A stretch of 64,000 nt of DNA, from positions 9,420,799 through 9,484,798 of the forward strand of contig OX155960.1 in the NCBI GenBank assembly GCA_944548615.1. The letters are read 5' to 3'. This document shows, piece after piece, positions 52,301-61,900 of this stretch (positions are counted from its first letter, which is position 1; every line of letters begins with the position of its first letter). The notes beneath the pieces were generated by a model. That model was not told where the DNA came from, did not search any database, and saw nothing but the letters and a program-made list of their open reading frames with translations. Source of the DNA: Micropterix aruncella. Lineage: Eukaryota; Arthropoda; Insecta; Lepidoptera; Micropterigidae. The translations under genes and the position numbers were made by a program.

Positions 52301-52362
52301 TGACCTGGTCACTGAGAGTGAATGTGATAATTTTATCACACCCACTTTCAGTGACCAGGTGA
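52301..52362. repeat. Long hairpin ACCTGGTCACTGA
   Basis: ACCTGGTCACTGAGAGTGAA and TGTGATAA pair with TTATCACACCCACTTTCAGT and GACCAGGT; 28-bp arms with three mismatches and a short TT-rich centre. Confidence 0.75.
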
Positions 52363-52363
52363 G

Positions 52364-52681
52364 ATGCCGAGCCAATCTCGTTCCCTGTGGCTACAGAGAA
52401 CCAAATATGCAACTGTAGAACGGTGCAGAATGAATGCCAACTCCGATCCTACCTGCAACTGTAAATCTCTATCACACACCATGACCTACGAGAGTCAAAC
52501 GATTAGGCCATCCATGCCTCATATTTTTGAAGAGACGTGTCATAGCCTAGTCCGCGGATTTAACGAACGAACCAATATCATTAAACTCTGGAATGTTAAT
52601 ACCACCGATCGATGGTGTCTGCCGATCTCTATATTAATGCAATTATGCAATAATGCGGTAAAAGTTATATTCATTGAATAA
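52364..52681 (+). pseudogene. Possible LINE RNase H-side tail
   Basis: The frame reads PSQSRSLWLQRTKYATVERC, MNANSDPTCNCKSLSHTMTY and LWNVNTTDRW. LPS..........CNC....QTM.H.. resembles the cysteine-containing tail of Jockey-group LINEs that lies after the RNase H region. The usual HI..CP is replaced by diverged codons. Weak evidence; alternatives include a chance frame. Confidence 0.3.
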
Positions 52682-52688
52682 AACACCG

Positions 52689-53042
52689 TTACATATTAGT
52701 ATGCGTGCACAACCACCTCCTATACAAATTCCCGAGAGTTGGAAACATGCCGTCATGAGTTTCGTTTCCATGGCTCGCTCTCTGTATTAATAAAGAACAG
52801 ACGAAATAACAGTCCAAGAATCGAATTTTGTACAACCTCAGCAAAAGATAGTTTTTCGGTATTAACCTCAATCCCACTATTTTAACAACTTTTTTACGAT
52901 TAGATAAATATGTTTTGATAATATCATGTGCATTATCGCGTAAGCTATGTGCGTTTATCTTATGTAGGAGAATAGAATGATCAACCGAGTCGAAGTCTCT
53001 GGATAAATCGCAACATATAGTTGCTATGGGTTTATTACTCAC
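52689..53042 (-). pseudogene. Non-LTR reverse transcriptase palm fragment
   Basis: SNKPIATICCDLSRDFDSVD, HSILLHKINAHSLRDNAHDI and IKTYLSNRKKVVKI form the motif A region and the following helix of a reverse transcriptase (usual form: FCDLSKAFDxVDHxILLxKL..YGI.......YLxxR.Q.V). The remaining ~60 codons are not recognisable and probably shifted. It is 5'- and 3'-truncated. Confidence 0.6.
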
Positions 53043-53244
53043 CGTTTTATAGTCTCATGTAAAACCCAATGTATAATTATAAAATTTTGAAATATGTTCC
53101 TAACTTTGATATTTTATTTTGTAGTTTTAATTGGTGTTAAAAAACATCTCGGAATCGATAACTTTTTTGTTGGATTTCAGAAATCGATTGAAAATTTAAA
53201 ACAAATGCGTCAGTTCGCGCGACATATAAAATAGAATTTACAGT

Positions 53245-53283
53245 ACAGCCCGATACAGACCTTCTAGGTCTGTATCGGGTTGT
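53245..53283. repeat. 18-bp hairpin
   Basis: ACAGCCCGATACAGACCT (53245-53262), a 3-base loop, and AGGTCTGTATCGGGTTGT (53266-53283); complementary with one G-T pair. Confidence 0.8.
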
Positions 53284-54336
53284 GCGATTTCGCCTCACTT
53301 TGGGTATGCTACCATAATTATATGGATAGAACTATGATTTTCGCTCACAAACATTAATGTTTCTTTGTAGTGTTTCTGAATGTACAGCAATCTACATGCC
53401 CTGATGTTTTTTTTGTATATTACTTAATAAAATAAATAAATAAAAAATAATAAATCATTGCATCTTAAATTTTGATTTGGACACAGATGTTTTCTCATCA
53501 AAAACCTGTGCTCATACCTATATATGTAGTGTAATTTATGCGGTTTCCTCGGACACGCTCGACGAACAAAGGGGAAGGACGTGTCTAGTAATAATTGGCA
53601 TGTTCTTATCGGCGGGACAAGTGCGAGTGGCTTGAATGAACGTCAGCCACGAAACGGCCATTTTATCAGATTAGACCAATTGCGGTGCGAGGCGAGACTT
53701 ACCACCGGAACGTGGCTGTCTACGAACGCGGCGGGTACACGAGCCATTTCAAATTTTAAAGCTTTAAATCACCTTGTTTCCTATTTTTTGGCTTTAAAAA
53801 GTCGTAAGGTCTATTTCTTTAATTATTTAGAAATTCATTTATATAAAACCAATGGCAAAAACGTAACCTCATGCTTATTCGATTCTATCATACAACTGGG
53901 ACTAAACCGTTTTAAGGTGAATAACGGGTCTAATAATACAATAAATAGTAAAATGCTTATAAAACTAAATTGCCTTAAAAAAGATGCTCAAAAAAGTCAA
54001 ACGCAATTGCATTATAAAATCGATAATAAAATTCCGTAAAATTCCGTTAAATAGGTCAAGAACGTCAATTTAAATTTATCACTGAAACGTAGTATATCAA
54101 TATTAAAGTCAGCACAGATAATATTTTTTTTCTAAATATACTGTTTCTGAGATTATTCAAGACTAGTTACAGCTGATAAGGAAAAATATCGACATTTTAT
54201 TAGGAGACCTACATATAAATATATAATACAATTGAATTTTTGTCTCGAATTTCTAAACCACATATTTTGAATACAATCTCAATATTATATTTATCTAAAT
54301 TGTGTATTTCTTTATATTAAATATTATTCCTAATTC
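53284..54336. other. Intergenic with an unassigned open frame
   Basis: A 152-codon plus-strand frame (53581-54039) has no motif I recognise; its second half (LKSRKVYFFNYLEIHLYKTN) is AT-driven. An AATAAATAAAT tail at 53424-53450 suggests a retroposon end. Confidence 0.3.
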
Positions 54337-54561
54337 CTAATACAGGTGCCTCCTAATATGTGTGTTCCTTTTATGTACGCTAGCTGTAGTAAAATTATTC
54401 ATTTGTATTTGTACTCCGTTATCTATTGTAGCGCAGTGCTCAGTAAGACATAATATATTTATATACATACACATTATTTGAAAATATAGTTCTAGATCTT
54501 CCAGTTTATGACCTTGTATGTTGTTTGTTGTCGTTTCTTCATTCTTGCTGTCCATTTTCAA
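54337..54561 (-). pseudogene. Non-LTR endonuclease N-terminal fragment
   Basis: The minus strand reads NNIQGHKLEDLELYFQ, INILCLTEHCATID and VQIQMNNFTTASVHKRNTHI, then a frameshift at the expected RGGT. N.QGL.NKLEDLE......DIL.LTEHW is the start of the apurinic-type endonuclease domain found at the N-terminus of CR1/Jockey ORF2; the catalytic E of TEH is visible. The rest of the domain is missing. Confidence 0.55.
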
Positions 54562-54756
54562 CGTTTTACTATTTTTTATGACATCATCGGGGAACGATTT
54601 CGTCGAAAGCGCTTCTAAAAAAATCGGTCTCTATAGTACGTATACAGATACGTAGGTACTATGAAAACCGGTTTTTTGTCTATGGAAACCGAGTGCAAGC
54701 TGGCAACACTGTCATAACCCTCTTCTCTAGCGTAAAAATATTGGCCTCGGTGATAA

Positions 54757-55221
54757 TTTATTTATTTTATTTATTTATTAATTTACAATAACTTTATAAT
54801 TATGTCATATACACACCATTAACATACTATGGTTGAGTTGGGAGAGATTGAGCACATCCTATGGTGAAAATGTCTATCCGCATTCCTAACTAGGTCAGAG
54901 ACCCGTATCTAGGGATGCTGCTTTTTGTTTAAAGGTATCGACATTGATTTTAAAAAATCAATGGTATCGATGAGCTGACTCTTTTGATGTTATGAACTTA
55001 CGTTGCATTGCATAATACATAAGAATATATACATATATACATACACATACATACACACATACATAAATATATATACATGCCTACACCTATATATACATAA
55101 GCAAATAATACACGAGATTTGATATTAGTTAGTAATACATAATTTAATAAAACAACTTAAATTATTAGCGAGAGCAATTGAGACTCAGCATACATTGGAC
55201 CCCTTTCAAGCAGGTACTTCT
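54757..55221 (-). repeat. LINE 3' UTR, CATA microsatellite and TAAA tail
   Basis: Non-coding 3' region of the LINE described next. It includes CATACATACACACATACATA-type sequence (55015-55105) and, at 54757-54781, TTTATTTATTTTATTTATTT, which on the minus strand is a TAAA tail. Confidence 0.55.
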
Positions 55222-56488
55222 TTATAAGTATTTGAATGAATTTAAGTTGTTTGCATTCTTATAACTCTCATTTAAATTATTATAAAATCTCGGCGCAAGG
55301 AAGTAAAAATGCCTTTGCGCAAATGAAGACTTTACAATTGGAATATTATAATTTGACCCAGTAGCTTGCCTTGTGTTTTTAATTTGTTGGCTTTTTGCCT
55401 GTTGATCCTTAATTCTGTGAAACTGAATTAGTAACTGTTTTATGAATAATTGCCTCACATCAAGTACTCCATATTCTGTATAGAGTTTCGCTGAGGGGTA
55501 TCTAGGGGTTTTTTTATTTATGACCTTCAGAATCAGCTTCTGCGCATTGATCAGAGGACGGACTACTTGTGTGGTGCAACCACCCCATGCGATTGTGCCA
55601 TAGGACCACAGGCTTTGGCACAACGCCATATACACAGTTTTGAGAAGGGGCTTTGGTAGAACATTTCGAAGCTCTCTAAACACGTAGGCGAGTTTTCTTG
55701 TACTTGTGGCTAGGTTGCTTACATGTTGCTTCCATGTCAATGTTGCATCCATAGTGACACCCAGATACTTATATTCCCTAGTCCTTTCAATGGTTTGACA
55801 ATTGCAGACGTCAGATCTAGAGCAAATTGTATAACCTTTGTCTTAGAATTATTCAAAGTGAGAATATGGTTGTCGAGCCACTGCTTCGTCAGATTTAGGT
55901 TCGATTGGGCTTTGCGGTAAGCATCTTCCCAATTGTTAGCAGACGTAAGTAACACGGTGTCATCCGCGAACGCCACTATTTTTCCTTTTATTGGTAGATC
56001 ACATAAATCATTTATATATATTAGGAACAATACGGGTCCCAAGACGCTACCTTGGGGAACACCGAAAAATACATTAAGTGGCGCGCTTTGTTGATCATGT
56101 ATCGACGTTGTTTGCGTCCTTCCCTCAAGGTAGCTTTGGAACCACTGCAATGCTGTGTCATTTATTCCATAATGTTCCAGTTTTTTGATTAATATTATAT
56201 GTGACACCGTGTCGAAAGCCTTCGATAAATCTAAAAATGTCGCTAAAACTTTACTACCCTTGTCGAGGTTTTCAACAATGTATTGTGTGAAAGTAAGTAG
56301 TGCTTCATTAGTTCCTAAACCGCTTCTAAACCCAAAATGGTTGCTGGATAGAAGACTCTCATTGTCTAGATGGGAGATCAAACGCTTTTTGGCAATTTTT
56401 TCCACTACTTTAGACAAGATGTTAAGGAGCGATATTGGACGGTAATTACCAATGTCATTTTCGTCTCCACCCTTATGTATAACTCCGT
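55222..56488 (-). pseudogene. CR1-like LINE reverse transcriptase, 5'-truncated and frameshifted
   Basis: Coding begins at a junction near 56488: VIHKGGDENDIGNYRPISLL, NILSKVVEKIAKKRLISHLD, FLDLSKAFDTVSHIILIKKL (motif A, D of SKAFD), GVPQGSVLGPVLFLIYINDL (motif B) and IVAFADDTVLLTSANN (FADD catalytic box). A frameshift at ~55745 separates the thumb, MDATLTWKQHVSNLA, YMALCQSLWSYGTIAWGG and FYFLAPRFYNNLNE, ending at 55222. The domain order is that of CR1-group LINE ORF2. The endonuclease is absent and an ORF1 fragment lies upstream in the opposite direction. Confidence 0.75.
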
Positions 56489-57302
56489 AGATAAAGAAAA
56501 TATAAATGATCGATGTAGAAAAGATACAGTCGAGTCTGCGAAAATTAGCGGAAAAAAGAAGAAAGATGGATCTAAACCAAAACCAAAGAAAACTGAAAAT
56601 TGCAAGTCAATGAAATTAATTTCACAAACAAAGACCACAATGGACACTGGAGGAAAAAAAATCAGTAGTGAATTAATTAACAAAAAAAGAGACAAGAAAA
56701 AACAGAAAAAAGAACCTCAAAAACACCAAGTACTATTTTTAACCGATGAAACCGGAAAAAATAGCGCTTCAAAATTGAGCTCTATCCTACCAACAACACA
56801 TCGACCAATAAGTATTGTAAAGACAGGAGCGCCTCACTATCTGATGTCGAGGAATGATTATGGCTCGATTGCCTCACTGACGAAAAAAGATTTTTGCGTA
56901 ATTGCGGGAGCGATACACTACAGTTATTTTAAAAATCGTCAAGTAACCTTAGCGACCACCAACGAAATCCGCTCAAATCTAGAGGAACTACTGAAATCAT
57001 CGTCGAACACAAATATGGTCATAGCCTCCATACCATACAGACTGGATAATGCCGATGCAAATTATGCGATACGGCCATTAAATAAATTATTGCATAAAAT
57101 CACAACTGCATATCCGCATGCGAAATTCATTTGGCTCACGGATCATCTTACCGAAAATGATTATAACCAGAATGGTTCGATGATAAATTCAGGAGGAAAA
57201 TGGAAACTATGTCGATTAATAAACGACTCAATAATTAACACGTTATCGACATGTCAACAGTTTTTTCGAGGTAACTGTGCGGGTTTAATGCATTTTAGGT
57301 GA
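56489..57302 (+). pseudogene. LINE ORF1-type fragment, inverted relative to its reverse transcriptase
   Basis: From about codon 45 of a 310-codon plus-strand frame: a Lys-rich stretch (KKKKDGSKPKPKK, KKRDKKKQKKEPQKHQ), then VLFLTDETGKNSASKLSSIL, ISIVKTGAPHYL, LTKKDFCVIAGAIH, TNMVIASIPYRLDN and NKLLHKITTAYPHAKFIWLT. The basic N-terminus followed by a fold with block order D-x-(S/T)GK..., G-A-P, KDFVVI.GG.N, V...IP.R.D resembles the SGNH-hydrolase-like module in ORF1 of CR1-group LINEs. Codons before ~56489 are antisense to the reverse transcriptase, so the frame's ATG at 56370 is not native. Assignment is inference. Confidence 0.45.
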
Positions 57303-57569
57303 TAAACCGCACTTATAAATTATCTGATTAATTCAGCTTGCGAAGGCCAAATTTAATATAATTTTGGATTGTGAAATTGTGGTTTAATACGTCTCCGATG
57401 TTTATTCACGGCGACGTGGGCGGTTTTTTTTCCAAAGATTTGCTGTTTATATTGATCGTTGTTGCTGAATTTCCTCGATAATGATTAAGCTAATCTTTAG
57501 TATTGGTTTTCTTGCTTGTAAGGCATGATCTCGCCCCGTGCTAGTATGAAGAATTGGCATGAATTGGCA

Positions 57570-58965
57570 TGTTATAAACCAAAGTTCTTACCGCTCTCTG
57601 AAGTTCTTTGTAAGCTGCTGTATTCGTCGGGCGTTTTGTAGGCTCGGGAACCCGCAGTTTATTTCCAGATCCAACAGAAATTTCACTTCACTTTTTACAC
57701 GATTTTTTGGTTTAATCACAAAGGAAAATAAATAAAAGTCTCATTACGTGAGTGTTCGTTTACTAAATTCAAAAGCCGAATATTTAGACCTTTAGGATTT
57801 TGTACATGTAAACAAATTAAATACTAGGAGAGCTTATTATTATTTTCACAAAGTCTACACTTCAAAAACACAGAATTTACACTTATAAAACATCAACTTA
57901 TCAAACTAGTTTCTTTAAGAAAACGCTTTTGAATTATTTGAATATTACAAGTTGTCGGCTTTAACTTTAACAAGCCTCTAGGAGCACAAGTCTGACGTGT
58001 TTACTCGACTATCGTCGTACTGATTACTGGTCGTAAGGGCGCAACGCCTCCCTTTTATATAATATCGAAACACCCCCTCCATTATCCGTTCGGGGATGCT
58101 AGCTTCGGTTCATCTACTCGTTAACAGAGAGCGTTACGTGTCAAAAAATGCCTTAATTATTTTAAATATTAAGCTTAAGGTGCTATAATATTTCTTAACT
58201 AATTAGCGCCTACTTCTATGTAATGCCTAAACATAGGATTTTGAAATTTCAAATTATAATTTTTTGAGTCATGCAAATTATGATATGATTAATTAGCTCA
58301 AAGGAAATCACTATGTATTACTTATCTGATAGTTACATGAAATTTTCCATATTAATAATTTCTAAACTAAATGCACATATTATTATATTTATTATATAAA
58401 GACATATATATTTAAATTCTAACGACATTTATTAATTGTTTAAGCACGGAATTCTTAATTAAACATCTTGCATTAAATTATCCTTAAATACAGATTATAA
58501 ACAGTTTTTTTTTTTTTAAATGTAGAAATTACTATTACTAAATAAACTATGTATAAGCTTGCGAATTTGGAGTGGAAGATTTGCAAATTATTTTAAAAAT
58601 ATTCCGTCGTTTCCTCGGAGACCTTTTCCTTTGTTCGTGTACCACGCACACGTGTACGTACCTAAGCCGCAAGGTTTTATTGCTCATCTATTTTCGAATG
58701 GTTTCGGTTTATTTTATAACTACGGACAGGATGTGTATTTTTCGTTGAGTGCTTTTATGGCAGGTATTTCGTTACCTTTTCGAAATCCTTGCCATAGTAA
58801 AAGGTTCCATTACTTATTGCAGGAAGCATGCATTAAGTGGTTTTATGACTGCACTTTAGAGGGTTGGGATTTTTCTAATATTAGGTATCCTGTGGAATAT
58901 TTTTGGTGGCTGTTATTTTATGAAATATATTTTCCGCGACGTTAAAATGATATAATCCCTTGACA
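57570..58965 (-). mobile_element. 3' LTR of the BEL/Pao element
   Basis: On the minus strand the LTR starts TGTCAAGGGATTATATCATT right after the polypurine tract and most likely ends GGTTTATAACA at 57570. U3 holds the promoter below. AATAAA occurs at about 57660. The left boundary is inferred from TG...CA symmetry; an alternative start ten bases further left is possible because GAATTGGCAT is directly repeated there. At ~1.4 kb it is long for the group. A 128-codon plus-strand frame inside (58559-58945) is considered fortuitous. Confidence 0.55.
58019..58061 (-). promoter_or_regulatory. LTR core promoter (TATA and initiator)
   Basis: TATATAAAAG on the minus strand at 58061-58052; initiator-like CCAGT and TCAGT follow with their A at 58028 and 58021, 31 and 38 bases from the first T of TATAAAAG. 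Spacing fits transcription of the element leftward through U5 (and from the equivalent site in the unseen 5' LTR through gag-pol). Confidence 0.5.
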
Positions 58966-58980
58966 TGCCCCCCTTGGTAA
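58966..58980 (-). other. Polypurine tract
   Basis: AAGGGGGGCA on the minus strand directly precedes the TG of the 3' LTR, as required for plus-strand DNA priming. Confidence 0.7.
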
Positions 58981-58992
58981 AGAAACAGTTCT

Positions 58993-61900
58993 TTACTTAT
59001 TTTCTGGAGAGGGAAAAATTGCGATTTTAGTCGCGGGACGCTTATAATATTTGCCTTTACATTTTATTGTAACATTTCTGACCTGACCATCTTTCCCAGG
59101 GAATGTTTCTGTTATTATACCACGTAACCACATATTGCGCGGATATTGTGGATCAACAAGGAAGGCCAAGTCCCCTATCTTTATCGGTGTGACTTCATTT
59201 TGCCACTTTGATCGCTGCGTAAGAGTTGGTAAATATTCTTTAACGAAGCGATTCCAAAAGTGGTTTGCCATTATCTGCGCGATTTGCCACTGCTTTTTTA
59301 AACAAAGACTCTCCGGATCTATTATTCCTACATTTAAACGACCAGACGAAGACCCAATTAAAAAATGATTAGGAGTTAGGCTTTCTTCGTCCTGGTTGTC
59401 TAGTGATACATGGACCAGAGGTCTACTATTGACCGAGTTTTCTGCTTCAGCAATCAAGGTGAGTAGCGTTTCGTCGCGTGGTACTTTTTCTTTTAATGTG
59501 GCGTATAGTGCTCTTTTTACAGATTGAATTAATCTTTCATAGAATCCGCCCATGTGAGCAGCTGTTGGTGTAATAAAATGCCAAATAATATTTTTTATAG
59601 CGTTTTGCGCTTTTATTTCTTCCATATTCAATGACTGAAGAGCCCTTTTTAATTCGTTGTTAGTGCCATGTAAATTCGAACCATTATCTGAATAAATTAT
59701 AGATGGGACCCCTCTTCTTGCAAACATTCGCTTCAAAGCCATTAATGTGGCATCGGTTGATAAAGAATGTGTAATTTCAACGTGAACTGCTCTAGTGCTC
59801 ATACAGCAAAATAAAACGCCATACCGTTTCTCTCTTCTTCTCCCTACAGCCACTTCAACCGGACCAAAGAAATCTAGACCTATATTCGTAAAAGGACGTA
59901 TGTGGTGCTCAAGTCGTACGCTAGGTAAGTCGGCCATCTTGGGTGGGATTGGTTTTGCTCGATCTATTCGACATTGCTGGCAATTAAATGCTATTTTTCG
60001 AATTGCACCACGTAAGCGAAGGATCCAGAATCGCTGTCTCAGCTCATTGGCTACAAATTCTCGACCTTTATGGCCTGCAACTTCGTGCTGATTCTGTATT
60101 ATTAATTTCGCATAAGGGTGTTTTGAGTCTAATATGGCTGGCTTCCGGAATTCAAGCGCTACGCCTTTCACTTGATGCAAGCGTCCGCCCACTCTCAAGA
60201 TCCCCTTTTCATCGATATAGGCGTTTAAAAATTTTAATTTGCTATCTTTCGGCAGATTATTGCCGTTTTTTAGGGCGTCTATTTCGTAGGGGAAACTGTC
60301 TTTTTGAGATTTTTCCAGCCAATACTCTTCGGCGCGTGTGATTTCTGTCGCTGATAAGTAGGTGTGGTTTTCTCCCCTTTTTCTACATTTATCTAAAAAA
60401 CGTAAGGTCCAGGCGGTGCTTCGTAATAATCGAAATAATTTAGAAAATCGCGCAATGTCGATAGGTTCTACCAACTGCTCATTAACGGTCACTGTATGCA
60501 CTCGCCTCAGCTCTTCGTTTCCTTCATTACTGGGAAATGCATTATGATCTTCGGGCCAGTCGCAAGTTTTTAATTTTAAAAAATTCGGTCCATGGATCCA
60601 ATTACCTATTGCGTCATCGTTTGTCACCGCATCTCGAGTAGCGTGGTCAGCCGGATTCAATTTAGAGGGCACCCATCGCCAGTCTGATGGATTCGTGAGT
60701 GAATCGATTTCACCTAATCTGTGAGCGACAAATACCTGAAATATGCGGGGATCTCTTTGTATCCATGAGAGTACCGTTCTGCTATCGCTCCAAAGAATGG
60801 TCTCGCCGAATTCCCAGGTATGTTGCTCCTTTATAATATGAGCTAATCTGCTGGCTAATGTAGCCGCTTGCAGTTCTAGTCGCGGTAGTGATAGTGGCTT
60901 TAGAGGAGCTACTTTATTTTTTCCAGCTATAAAGGTGGTGCAAATACGACCGTCGGTTGATGTGTAACGTGCGTAAGCCACGGCTGCATAAGCTTTTTCA
61001 CTGGCATCTGCGAAAACATGCAGCTGAGGTTTTCCTGTTAAATTACCCATGCTTTGGTAGCAGCGTGGTATTTTTAGGTTTTTTACGCGGTGCAAATCTG
61101 CGAGCCATTGCTCCCATTTGCTAAAAGCGTGATCTGAGATTTTTTCATCCCACTGGCATTTTTCGAGCCAAATATTCTGCAATAGTATTTTTGCTTTCAC
61201 AGCTAGCGGGCCGAGAAACCCCAGTGGATCGAAGACGCTCATAACAACTTGAAGGGTTTGTCTTTTTGACGGTCTTATTTGGCCATTCAATATATATGGC
61301 GGAATTTTTAGAAAATTAGTGTCAAAGGCCAGGGTGTCAGTGGTCGGTATCCATTTTAAGCCTAAAATTCGCTCATTTTGTTCCTCATTTGACCACGTAA
61401 CGCTGGACTTTGACTGCGACTCTATGGGAGTTTGTGTCAAAACGTCGGGTTCGTTACTCGCCCAATTTACTATATCGAACCCTCCTTTTTTATGCACGTA
61501 AGTTACTTCTCGTATGAGCCTTTTTGCTGTTTTAACATCATCTGAACTATCGAGGTAGTCGTCCATGTAATGTTTAGTTTTTATAGCTAGGGCAGCATCA
61601 GGATATGTTTTTTCGAAGCGTTCCGCATTTTTATTTTTTACGAATTGGGCGGAGCAAGGGGATGAGGTAGACCCAAATAAAACTACCCTCATTAAGTACT
61701 CATCAGGTTCCTTGTTCAGGTCCATATTTCGCCATAAAAAACGTTGACTATGGGCATCTTCAGGCAGTAGACGCACCTGCAAAAACATCTCTTTGATGTC
61801 CGCAGTAAATGCTATGCGACCCTGTCTGAATCTAAATAGAATGCCCATTAATGAATTTAATAAATCAGGCCCTGGTAATAACTGGTCATTAAGACTAGTA

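Noticed and set aside
53581..54039. 152-codon plus-strand frame
   Set aside because: No domain, AT-driven lysine/asparagine-rich second half, no partner; listed only as unassigned.
58559..58945. 128-codon plus-strand frame with aromatic-rich sequence
   Set aside because: Lies antisense within the U3 of the BEL/Pao LTR; no motif. Could be rechecked against other copies of the LTR.
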